This document shows positions 1 through 5,663 of a stretch of 7,331 bases of DNA, one piece after another. The notes under the pieces are model-generated. The model did no database searches, was not told the DNA's origin, and saw only the letters and a program-made list of their open reading frames with translations. Source of the stretch: Actinomycetales bacterium (GTDB taxonomy: Bacteria > Actinomycetota > Actinomycetes > Actinomycetales > Microbacteriaceae); assembly GCA_015655255.1 (NCBI GenBank), contig JAATFJ010000294.1:1-7331 (forward strand), read 5' to 3'. Each line of letters opens with the position of its first letter. The stretch's first letter is position 1. The translations under genes were made by a program, and so were the position numbers.

Positions 1-496
1 CGAAGATCTGCCGGGGGACGTTGCCGCGCGCCCGCTCCGTCGTCGTGCGGAAGATCTCCGGAAACAGCGCCGAGACGTTGAGGACGACGACGACATAGGC
101 GATGTCGTAGACCGCGACGGCGAGGAGGAACCACACCACGAGGGCATCGGAGGCCAGCGCGGGCGGCATCCAGACGAGCGCGAAGGCCACGCACAGTGGG
201 ATGAGGCCCAGCCCGATCCAGGGGATGCGGCGCCCCCACGCGGACCGCGTACCGTCCGAGAGCGCACCGACGAGGGGATTGAGCACAGCGCTGAGGATGC
301 CGTGGGCGATCATCGCCGCCGCGACCCATTCCGCCGCGACGCCGAGGTGATCCACGTAGAAGTAGACGACAAGGGCAGAGAAGGTCTGCGCCATGAGCTG
401 CGCAGGGAAACCGGATGCACCGAAGGCGATGCTCTGAGAGCGGTTCGGCGCCGCATCCAGGCGTCGGTCGCGGATCCGCGCGACGAGGCCGCTCAC
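1..496 (-). CDS. GPH-family (MelB-like) sugar symporter, partial (C-terminal part beyond window)
   Basis: Integral membrane transporter of the glycoside-pentoside-hexuronide family (MFS_2), expected to import a sugar or glycoside. My translation gives 165 residues before the window edge. It shows alternating hydrophobic segments at about 22-48, 54-78, 92-112 and 117-137. The family signature GALSDGTRSAWGRR lies at about 77-90 in the loop after helix II, and SALFPE followed by TERARGN lies at about 142-159, both typical of GPH proteins. The GTG start is chosen because it overlaps the stop of the deacetylase gene by four bases (GTGA) and has GGAGG (plus-strand cctcc, 501-505) four bases upstream. 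It is the third gene of the ROK-deacetylase-transporter operon, so it probably carries the substrate of that pathway. Oddity: the positions matching MelB Asp55 and Asp59 appear to be Ser69 and Asn73. The family call is sure; the substrate is unknown. Confidence 0.88.
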   Translation of the reverse strand, partial: MSGLVARIRDRRLDAAPNRSQSIAFGASGFPAQLMAQTFSALVVYFYVDHLGVAAEWVAAAMIAHGILSAVLNPLVGALSDGTRSAWGRRIPWIGLGLIPLCVAFALVWMPPALASDALVVWFLLAVAVYDIAYVVVVLNVSALFPEIFRTTTERARGNVPRQIF

Positions 497-1413
497 CGCG
501 CCTCCGCCCGCTGCACCTCGCGCAGGGCCCGCCAGCCGATGCGGACGATGCCCTCGCTCGCGATCGTCTCGGCGACGAGGGGGTCGGAGAGGAGCCGATG
601 CTCGTATCCGCGCTTGGTCGCCGCGAAGTCGACCACAGAGCGCAGCTCGGCATTGTCGTGCATGGGATGGAGGTAGATCTCGGTGACCCCGGCGGGCGCC
701 GCGCGGAGCAGGTCGAGGAAGCCCGCACGAACCTCCTCGTAGGTCGCCTCCGCGTCCGTCCCCTCCCCCGCGAGCGGGAAAGGATGCGTCCACAGCCGGT
801 CGAGGATGACGACGCCCTGCGCATCGGCGACCGCGACGGCCTCATCGAGGGCCGGCTGCAGGGCGGGGTCGATGTCGAGACCGTCCGCGATGCGGGGGAG
901 GCGGAAGGGCAGTCCGTATTCGGCGGCGAGCGCGAGCACGGGGCGGAGGAAATCGCGCCCCGTGTGCAGCCCGTAGACCGAGCCCATGTGGTTGTCGAGG
1001 TGGGTGACGTCGACGCCCGCGGCGAGCGCCGCACGTAGCTGCGCACGCAGTTCCGCGACGACGTCCTCCTCCGTCGCGTGCTCCTCGACCGGGCGCACCT
1101 CTGCGGGGAAGAAACCCGCCGCATCGACGAGGGACGTCTCCGTTCCCGTGAGCGGACGCCACCGGTACGCGGACCACTCGCTGGTGAGCACGAGGTGGAC
1201 GCCGACGTCCGCAGGGGAGTCCGCCGCGAAGCGCAACGCCTCGGGCGACCAGGCGCAGGGCACCATGACGGTCGTGGAGTCGAGGCGTCCCGCGGTGAGG
1301 AGCTCGATGATCGCGGTGTTGGCCGCATGGCACATGCCGAAGTCATCGGCATTGAGGATGATCGCGCGCGTCTCCGGCGCTAGACCCAGGCGGACGGCAA
1401 GGGGGGAGGTCAT
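493..1413 (-). CDS. YdjC/ChbG-family carbohydrate deacetylase
   Basis: Predicted cytoplasmic metal-dependent deacetylase of the YdjC/ChbG family, whose studied members remove an N-acetyl group from chitooligosaccharides such as diacetylchitobiose. The 306-residue length is close to the family norm. Motifs seen: NADDFG at 21-26 (metal-binding and catalytic aspartates), GVHL with His73, HLDNHMG at 138-144 (His138 and His142), and the late YLHPMHDNAELR segment at 247-258. There is no signal peptide. The ATG start overlaps the ROK stop by four bases (ATGA) and has GGAAGGA seven bases upstream (1421-1427). The gene lies between a ROK regulator and a GPH transporter, which suggests deacetylation of an imported acetylated sugar. 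Substrate is inferred only; family assignment is firm. It is too different in context from the E. coli chb operon to name it chbG. Confidence 0.9.
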   Translation of the reverse strand: MTSPLAVRLGLAPETRAIILNADDFGMCHAANTAIIELLTAGRLDSTTVMVPCAWSPEALRFAADSPADVGVHLVLTSEWSAYRWRPLTGTETSLVDAAGFFPAEVRPVEEHATEEDVVAELRAQLRAALAAGVDVTHLDNHMGSVYGLHTGRDFLRPVLALAAEYGLPFRLPRIADGLDIDPALQPALDEAVAVADAQGVVILDRLWTHPFPLAGEGTDAEATYEEVRAGFLDLLRAAPAGVTEIYLHPMHDNAELRSVVDFAATKRGYEHRLLSDPLVAETIASEGIVRIGWRALREVQRAEAR

Positions 1414-2549
1414 CGGGCGGTCCTTCCGGACGGGGTGAGGATGCTGTCGAAGAGCCGGTCTCGGAGCAGGGCGACCGCTTCCCCCTGTGCTCCCACGAGC
1501 GTCGCCTCCTTTCCGAACACCGAGGTGAGGAAACGGAGCGTGAGCAGGGCAGAGTAGCCGTCTGCGAGGCGGCGCACGGCATCGAAGAAGACGGGATGCA
1601 GCGCATCCCCGCCGAGGACGAAGGCATCCGGGTCGAGGATGAGTGCGATGCTGCCGGCGACGTAGGTGAAGCGCCGCGCCATCTCCGCGACCATGCGCTC
1701 CGCCGCAGGGTCACCCGCGGCGCACGCGTCGAGGTGCACCGAGAGGGGAGCGGCGGGATCGCGGCCATGGGCGAGGGCGAGGTCGGCGACGACTTTGTCC
1801 CCCAGCACAGGCGCGGCGATGGGCAGACCCGGCTGCGGGAGGAACTGCACCTCTCCCGCGAGCCCCGATGCGCCGCGGCGCAGGACGCCGTCGATCATAA
1901 GGCCCGCACCGAGACCGTCATCGAGGAGCAGGAGGGCGAAGCTGGACAGCTCCGCGCCCGCCCCGCAGGTGGATTCGGCGATCGCAGCGAGGTTGACGTC
2001 GTTCTCGATCCGCACGGGGCAGCCGAGCTTCGCGGCGAGCGCCTGCTGGAGCGCTCCGCCGTCCGGCCCCTGGTCGTCGCGGATCCCCCCGCTCTCGGTG
2101 ACGACTCCGGGTACTCCCACGACCGCAGCGATGAGCGGGATGGGTGCCGCGCCACGGCAGGCGTCGACGAGGTCGCGGACGAGGTCGGCGCGCTCCTCGG
2201 GAAGGATGAACTCCGCGGAGCGCTCCGCGCGCACGGCACCGCCGATGTCCACGAGGGCGACGTGAACCGAGTGGTGATCGATCTGCACGGCCGCCGCGCA
2301 GCCCCATCGGGGGCTGAGGGAGACCCGAGTCGCCGCGGGCCCATGCGTCGCACGGTCCACCCCAGCGGATGCTACAGCCTCCCCAGCCTCCAGCATCCTC
2401 AGGACCTGTGTGACGGCAGTCCGCGACAACCCGGTCTCGCCCATCAACTCCGCACGAGTCAGGGGGCCGCGTCGCGCCAAGGCTTCCAGTATCGCTCTCG
2501 CGTTCAGGGTACGCAGCAGGGTCTGCGAGCCCGATGGAGCCTTGTTCAC
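1410..2549 (-). CDS. ROK-family transcriptional regulator
   Basis: Sugar-responsive DNA-binding regulator of 379 residues. An N-terminal winged helix-turn-helix at about 12-60 (NARAILEAL, LTRAELMGETGLSRTAVTQVLRML) is followed by a ROK sugar-kinase-like domain: ENDVN at 182-186, the glycine-rich DDGLGAG at 210-216, and SGLAGEVQF at 228-236. The expected histidine after AGE and the CxCGxxGC zinc motif are absent, so a catalytic or zinc-dependent role is doubtful. I place the start at GTG 2549 because GAGGAAG lies four bases upstream (2554-2560) and the protein then begins at the usual point before the HTH. An ATG at 2633 in frame would add 28 poorly matching residues encoded through the operator. 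It heads the operon with the deacetylase and transporter and probably represses it and itself through the inverted repeat at 2576-2600. Family sure; effector unknown. Confidence 0.92.
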   Translation of the reverse strand: MNKAPSGSQTLLRTLNARAILEALARRGPLTRAELMGETGLSRTAVTQVLRMLEAGEAVASAGVDRATHGPAATRVSLSPRWGCAAAVQIDHHSVHVALVDIGGAVRAERSAEFILPEERADLVRDLVDACRGAAPIPLIAAVVGVPGVVTESGGIRDDQGPDGGALQQALAAKLGCPVRIENDVNLAAIAESTCGAGAELSSFALLLLDDGLGAGLMIDGVLRRGASGLAGEVQFLPQPGLPIAAPVLGDKVVADLALAHGRDPAAPLSVHLDACAAGDPAAERMVAEMARRFTYVAGSIALILDPDAFVLGGDALHPVFFDAVRRLADGYSALLTLRFLTSVFGKEATLVGAQGEAVALLRDRLFDSILTPSGRTAR

Positions 2550-2575
2550 TTCGCTTCCTCGTGCATCGTTGAGAT

Positions 2576-2600
2576 CAGTATGACAGAAAGTGTCACACTG
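2576..2600. promoter_or_regulatory. Inverted-repeat operator upstream of the ROK gene
   Basis: Two 10-base arms, cagtatgaca and tgtcacactg, are separated by gaaag; they are complementary at 9 of 10 positions, with a perfect TGACA/TGTCA core. The repeat ends 26 bases before the GTG start of the ROK gene and lies in the 94-base gap after the methyltransferase gene. A possible minus-strand -10 box CATACT (plus-strand 2577-2582) falls inside one arm, so a bound repressor would cover the promoter; no convincing -35 box was seen. ROK repressors commonly bind such symmetrical sites and regulate themselves, so the likely binder is the adjacent ROK protein. The repeat itself is seen directly; its binding is inferred. 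Confidence 0.65.
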
Positions 2601-2643
2601 GGGGGCGCTCCGGAGAACTCCCAGCCGATTCATTCACTTGCAT

Positions 2644-3594
2644 CTAATCAGCCGTGACGTCGGGGAGGTGACGACGGACGTCGGCGTGCGGAATCCGCTG
2701 CGCCATGATCCGGATCGCTTCCGGGTTGTCGTCGACGAGCACGGCGTCGCGACCGAGGGATGAGGCCACGGCCCCCGTCGTGCCGCTGCCCGCGAAGAGG
2801 TCAAGGACCCGATCCCCCGGCCTGCTCGATGCCTGCACGATCCGTCGAAGGATACCCTCGGGCTTCTGCGTCGGATAGCCGGTCTTCTCTCTACCCGCCG
2901 TCGGCACGATCGTGTGCCACCACACATCGGTGGGGAACTTGCCCCGCGCCGCCTTCTCCGGGGTGACAAGGCCGGGGGCCATGTACGGCTCGCGGTCCAC
3001 ATCGTTGGCGTTGAAGACATGCCCTCCGGGGGTCTTCACGTAGACGAGGATCGTGTCGTGCTTGGTCGGCCAACGGCGGCGCGATTTGGCGCCGTAGTCG
3101 TAGGCCCAGATGAGCTCGTTGAGGAAGCACTCCCTGCCGAATACGGCGTCGAGCATGACCTTCGCGTAGTGCGCCTCGCGGTAGTCGAGGTGGAGGTACA
3201 GGGTTCCGTCGGCGGCGAGCAGGCGCCAGGCCTCCTCCAGGCGGGGCATGAGGAAGGCGCCGTAGTCGTCGAAGCGGTCGTCGTAGGCGCGCAGGATGCC
3301 GCGCACCCGTTCGTAGGCGTGGCCGTGGAAGCCGTGCCGGATCTCGCGCTGCTCTGGATCCTCCGCCTCGCCGGGCCCCTCCTCATCGTGCGGGGAATCC
3401 GCCGGGGTCGTCTGTGCACGCCGCGTCACGAGCACCTGGCGTTCCTGCGCTCTGCCGGTGTTGAAGGGCGGATCGAGGTAGACGAGGGTGAAGGAGGCGT
3501 CCGGCAGACTGCGGGCGATGGCGAGGTTGTCGCCCTGGAAGATCGTGACGCCGCCGCGATCGGCCCCGCCCGTCACGGGACCCGGTGCAGCCAT
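2644..3594 (-). CDS. Site-specific DNA methyltransferase, beta class (DPPF), orphan
   Basis: AdoMet-dependent amino-methyltransferase (N6-adenine or N4-cytosine). The order of motifs is catalytic DPPFNTG at 41-47 (motif IV) first, then a target-recognition region, then TGYPTQKP at 238-245 (motif X) and the AdoMet-binding DLFAGSGTTG at 265-274 (motif I). This order defines the beta class. An acidic, low-complexity stretch at about 58-85 (rich in E, D, P) interrupts the fold after motif IV and may be a loop. Length is 316 residues, within the usual range for solitary enzymes. The start is uncertain: ATG 3594 gives a 22-base overlap with the lipoate ligase gene, while GTG 3576 would give a 4-base GTGA overlap and a protein six residues shorter; neither has a strong ribosome site. 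No restriction gene is adjacent, so a housekeeping or regulatory methylation role is possible. Target sequence cannot be read. Confidence 0.9.
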   Translation of the reverse strand: MAAPGPVTGGADRGGVTIFQGDNLAIARSLPDASFTLVYLDPPFNTGRAQERQVLVTRRAQTTPADSPHDEEGPGEAEDPEQREIRHGFHGHAYERVRGILRAYDDRFDDYGAFLMPRLEEAWRLLAADGTLYLHLDYREAHYAKVMLDAVFGRECFLNELIWAYDYGAKSRRRWPTKHDTILVYVKTPGGHVFNANDVDREPYMAPGLVTPEKAARGKFPTDVWWHTIVPTAGREKTGYPTQKPEGILRRIVQASSRPGDRVLDLFAGSGTTGAVASSLGRDAVLVDDNPEAIRIMAQRIPHADVRRHLPDVTAD

Positions 3595-4622
3595 GCGTCC
3601 GTAGCGAACTTCGTCTCCACGAGCCGCTCGGCATCGGCGTACTCGTCGGGCGCGATCGCCCCCTCCTCCGCACCTGTGAGCGCGCGGAAGGAGTCCTTGA
3701 AGCGTTCGATGATCTCCGCGCGGCTGAGCCCCGTCTGCGTGCTCACGGGATCGACGCGCTTGGCGGCGGATGCCGTGCCCTTGTCACTGAGCTTCTCACG
3801 ACCGATGCGCAGCACCTCGGTCATGACCTGGCCGTCGATGTCGTAGGAGAGGGTCGCGTGGTGCAGCACCCCACCGTTGGCGAGGCGCTTCTGTGCGGCA
3901 CCGCCGATCTTCCCAGTGGGGCTCGCGATGTCGTTGAGCGGCTGATACGTCGCATCGATCCCGAGCGAGCGGAGCGCCTGCAGCACCCAGTCGTCGAGGA
4001 AGGCGTAGGAGTCCGCGAAGGTCATCCCCGCGACGAGCGAGGCGGGGATGTAGAGCGAGTAGGTGATGATCTGCCCGGCAGCCATGAGCATCGCCCCGCC
4101 GCCGGAGATGCGCCGGACGACGTCGAAGCCGTGCTTCGCCGCACCTTCGGGATCGACCTCGTTGCGGTAGGACTGGAAGGAGCCGATGACGACGGCCGAC
4201 TGATCCCACTCCCAGATGCGCAGGGTGGGCACGCGGCGCCCCTCACCCACGCGGGTCGTGAGCACCTCGTCGAGCGCGAGGTTCATCCGAGGGGAGACGG
4301 CCTTCTCGTGCACGATCTCCCAGTCGAAGTCGCGCCAGCCCGGGGCTGTGACGAGGGCGCGGCGCACCGCGGTGCCCACGGCCTCCGGCGTGAAGCCGAG
4401 CAACTGCGCATCCGGGGGAAGGGCCGCGCGGACGGCCGCGGCGATGACCGAGGCATCCGACTCGACGGGGAGGCCGGAGACGGCCGCGTTGATGTCGTCG
4501 AGGGCGGAATCCGGTTCGAGGAAGAAGTCCCCCGCGAGTCGGAAGTCGGAGATCACGCCGCCTGCGACATCCAAGTCGACGACGACGAGCTTGCCACCAG
4601 GAACCTTGTACTCACCGTGCAC
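3573..4622 (-). CDS. Lipoate-protein ligase family protein with N-terminal accessory domain
   Basis: Predicted cytoplasmic enzyme of the LplA/LipB/biotin-ligase fold that attaches lipoate (or a similar acid) to a lysine of acceptor domains such as E2 subunits or GcvH. Residues 1 to about 90 (HGEYKVPGGKLVVVDLDV, then ISDFRLAGDFFLEP at 24-37) resemble the accessory domain normally found at the C terminus of bacterial LplA. The catalytic domain follows at about 100-349: NLALDEVL at 114-121, RRISGGGAM at 170-178, the probable active-site lysine in NDIASPTGKIGGAAQKR (Lys238), and HHATLSYDID at 254-263. It starts with GTG at 4622 and has only a poor G-rich ribosome site. An internal ATG start would drop the accessory domain, which is clearly coding. 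It overlaps the methyltransferase gene and is probably co-transcribed with it. The exact acyl substrate is not certain. Confidence 0.87.
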   Translation of the reverse strand: MHGEYKVPGGKLVVVDLDVAGGVISDFRLAGDFFLEPDSALDDINAAVSGLPVESDASVIAAAVRAALPPDAQLLGFTPEAVGTAVRRALVTAPGWRDFDWEIVHEKAVSPRMNLALDEVLTTRVGEGRRVPTLRIWEWDQSAVVIGSFQSYRNEVDPEGAAKHGFDVVRRISGGGAMLMAAGQIITYSLYIPASLVAGMTFADSYAFLDDWVLQALRSLGIDATYQPLNDIASPTGKIGGAAQKRLANGGVLHHATLSYDIDGQVMTEVLRIGREKLSDKGTASAAKRVDPVSTQTGLSRAEIIERFKDSFRALTGAEEGAIAPDEYADAERLVETKFATDAWLHRVP

Positions 4623-4688
4623 GCCCCCAGCTTAGGCCCCGCCCGCCGCCCCATCGCCGACCCACCCACATCGCGTCGAGCCACCACC

Positions 4689-4706
4689 GTAAATATGTGA
4701 ATACAT
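4689..4706 (-). promoter_or_regulatory. AT-rich promoter candidate for the lipoate ligase gene
   Basis: An 18-base stretch with 14 A/T bases stands out in very GC-rich DNA, about 67 bases before the GTG start of the lipoate ligase gene. Read on the minus strand it contains CATATT (plus-strand 4692-4697), a 4 of 6 match to the -10 consensus. No good -35 hexamer is seen at 16-18 bases. It also contains a short imperfect dyad, atgt-gaat-acat. A promoter is the simplest explanation because the upstream hydrolase gene ends about 60 bases away and is followed by a possible terminator. Confidence 0.35.
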
Positions 4707-4718
4707 GGGCCGCTCGGT

Positions 4719-4763
4719 AGGAGGTGGGTGGCTCGGCGGAGGGAGGGGCAGGAGGGCGGGCGG
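4719..4763 (-). terminator. Possible Rho-dependent termination (rut-like) C-rich tract after the hydrolase gene
   Basis: Just past the hydrolase stop, the minus-strand transcript would carry 30 C and only 6 G in 45 bases, with many CC and UC dinucleotides, a composition typical of Rho-loading sites. There is no hairpin followed by a T-run, so a simple intrinsic terminator is not supported. The same tract on the plus strand is a G-quadruplex-type sequence, which gives another explanation for the skew. The composition is counted directly; the termination role is inferred. Confidence 0.35.
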
Positions 4764-4768
4764 ACGCG

Positions 4769-5626
4769 TCAGACGCGGGCGGGGATGTGGCGGTCGAGCC
4801 AGGCGAGGAGATCACCGCGCACCTCGGCCTGCTCGGGCTCATTGAAGATCTCGTGCCGCGCATCGGGGTAGACGAGGGTCGTCACATCCGTGAGACCGGA
4901 GCGGGTGCGGTACTCATCGGCGAGGCGATGCACGCTGCGCGGACCGCCGACGGGATCGTCGCGGCCGACGAGGAGGAGCAGAGGGATGTCGCGGGCCAGG
5001 TGCTTCGCCGGACGCCCGAAAAGCCCGAGCGCCTGCCACGGCCCGAAGAGCTTCAGCAGCGGCACGTTCGTCGTGAGCGAGTCGGCGTCGAAGGCCGCAC
5101 CGACGGCGGCGTCGCGGCTCAGCCACTCGTAGCCCGTGGCGTCCTGTCCCTCCCAGCGCGCGTTGAGGGGCGCGGCGTTGAGCATCCCCGGCAGGCGCAG
5201 CGCGGAGCCGGAGAGCACGACGGCGTCCCAGGCCTCGGCGTGGTCGTTGACGAGCATCTGCGCGAGGAAGGAGCCCCAGGAGTGCCCCAGGAGGACGAGC
5301 GGCAGATCCAGATGCGCGGCGCGGATGATGCCCGTGAGCTGCCACACCGCCTCCTTCGCGGCGCGCAGACCACCCTTGCCCAGCCGACCCAGCCTCTCCG
5401 CTGTCCCGTGCTGTCGCATTCCCGTGCGTCCATGGCCGCGGTGGTCGTCGGCGTAGACGTGGAAACCGGCGTGCGTGAGCGCCTCGATGAGGGCGTCGTA
5501 GCGCCCCGCGTGCTCGCCGACGCCGTGCAGGAGCTGGACGATACCGCGGGCCTCGCCCTCGGCGGGATGCACGTCGTAGACGATGGTGACACCGTGTGCG
5601 TCGATGAACTCCTCGGTGCGGGGCAT
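4769..5626 (-). CDS. Alpha/beta hydrolase, monoacylglycerol lipase-like (Hydrolase_4)
   Basis: Serine hydrolase of 285 residues of the monoacylglycerol lipase/lysophospholipase type, likely acting on a lipid or other ester in the cytoplasm. Seen: the oxyanion-loop segment LLHGVGEHAGRY at 32-43, HRGHGRT at 62-68, the nucleophile elbow GHSWG at 114-118 (Ser116), GRDDPVGG at 221-228 with the probable catalytic Asp224, and DARHEIFNE at 255-263 with His258. The triad is thus complete and in the expected order. No signal peptide is evident. The ATG at 5626 fits the start of the fold (TEEFIDAHGVTIVYDVHP); a longer in-frame reading from 5854 runs through the cutC gene and is non-native in composition. 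No Shine-Dalgarno sequence precedes the start, whereas TACAAT lies seven bases upstream, which suggests a leaderless message. It lies 37 bases downstream of cutC on the same strand. The true substrate is unknown. Confidence 0.9.
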   Translation of the reverse strand: MPRTEEFIDAHGVTIVYDVHPAEGEARGIVQLLHGVGEHAGRYDALIEALTHAGFHVYADDHRGHGRTGMRQHGTAERLGRLGKGGLRAAKEAVWQLTGIIRAAHLDLPLVLLGHSWGSFLAQMLVNDHAEAWDAVVLSGSALRLPGMLNAAPLNARWEGQDATGYEWLSRDAAVGAAFDADSLTTNVPLLKLFGPWQALGLFGRPAKHLARDIPLLLLVGRDDPVGGPRSVHRLADEYRTRSGLTDVTTLVYPDARHEIFNEPEQAEVRGDLLAWLDRHIPARV

Positions 5627-5633
5627 GCCCACG

Positions 5634-5639
5634 ATTGTA
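5634..5639 (-). promoter_or_regulatory. -10 box TACAAT for a leaderless hydrolase transcript
   Basis: On the minus strand TACAAT matches the -10 consensus at 5 of 6 positions and ends seven bases before the ATG at 5626. Transcription starting at the usual distance would begin at or next to the A of the start codon. The lack of a ribosome site fits this, and leaderless messages are common in actinobacteria. No good -35 box was found (weak TTCGTG about 17 bases upstream). Confidence 0.5.
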
Positions 5640-5663
5640 GGCACCGTGCTCCCGCCCACGAAA

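Noticed and set aside
2550..2633. Upstream ATG start for the ROK protein (28 more residues)
   Set aside because: The extension runs through the inverted-repeat operator, does not resemble ROK N termini, and a good ribosome site lies directly before GTG 2549.
1596..2657. A 353-codon plus-strand open frame opposite the ROK gene
   Set aside because: Same pattern: antisense to a well-supported regulator, low-complexity charged composition, no motif.
2644..3594. Restriction-modification or phage-defence island around the methyltransferase
   Set aside because: Both neighbours are metabolic or regulatory genes and no nuclease, specificity, helicase or mobile gene is present in the window.
3585..4700. 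A 371-codon plus-strand open frame opposite the lipoate ligase gene
   Set aside because: It is antisense to a gene with clear family motifs, has Arg/Gly/Glu/Asp-rich composition typical of shadow frames in GC-rich DNA, and shows no recognisable domain.
4765..4777. cgcgtc-a-gacgcg hairpin at the hydrolase stop codon
   Set aside because: A six-base stem around one base is too tight to fold well, and there is no T-run after it; chance palindromes are common in GC-rich DNA.
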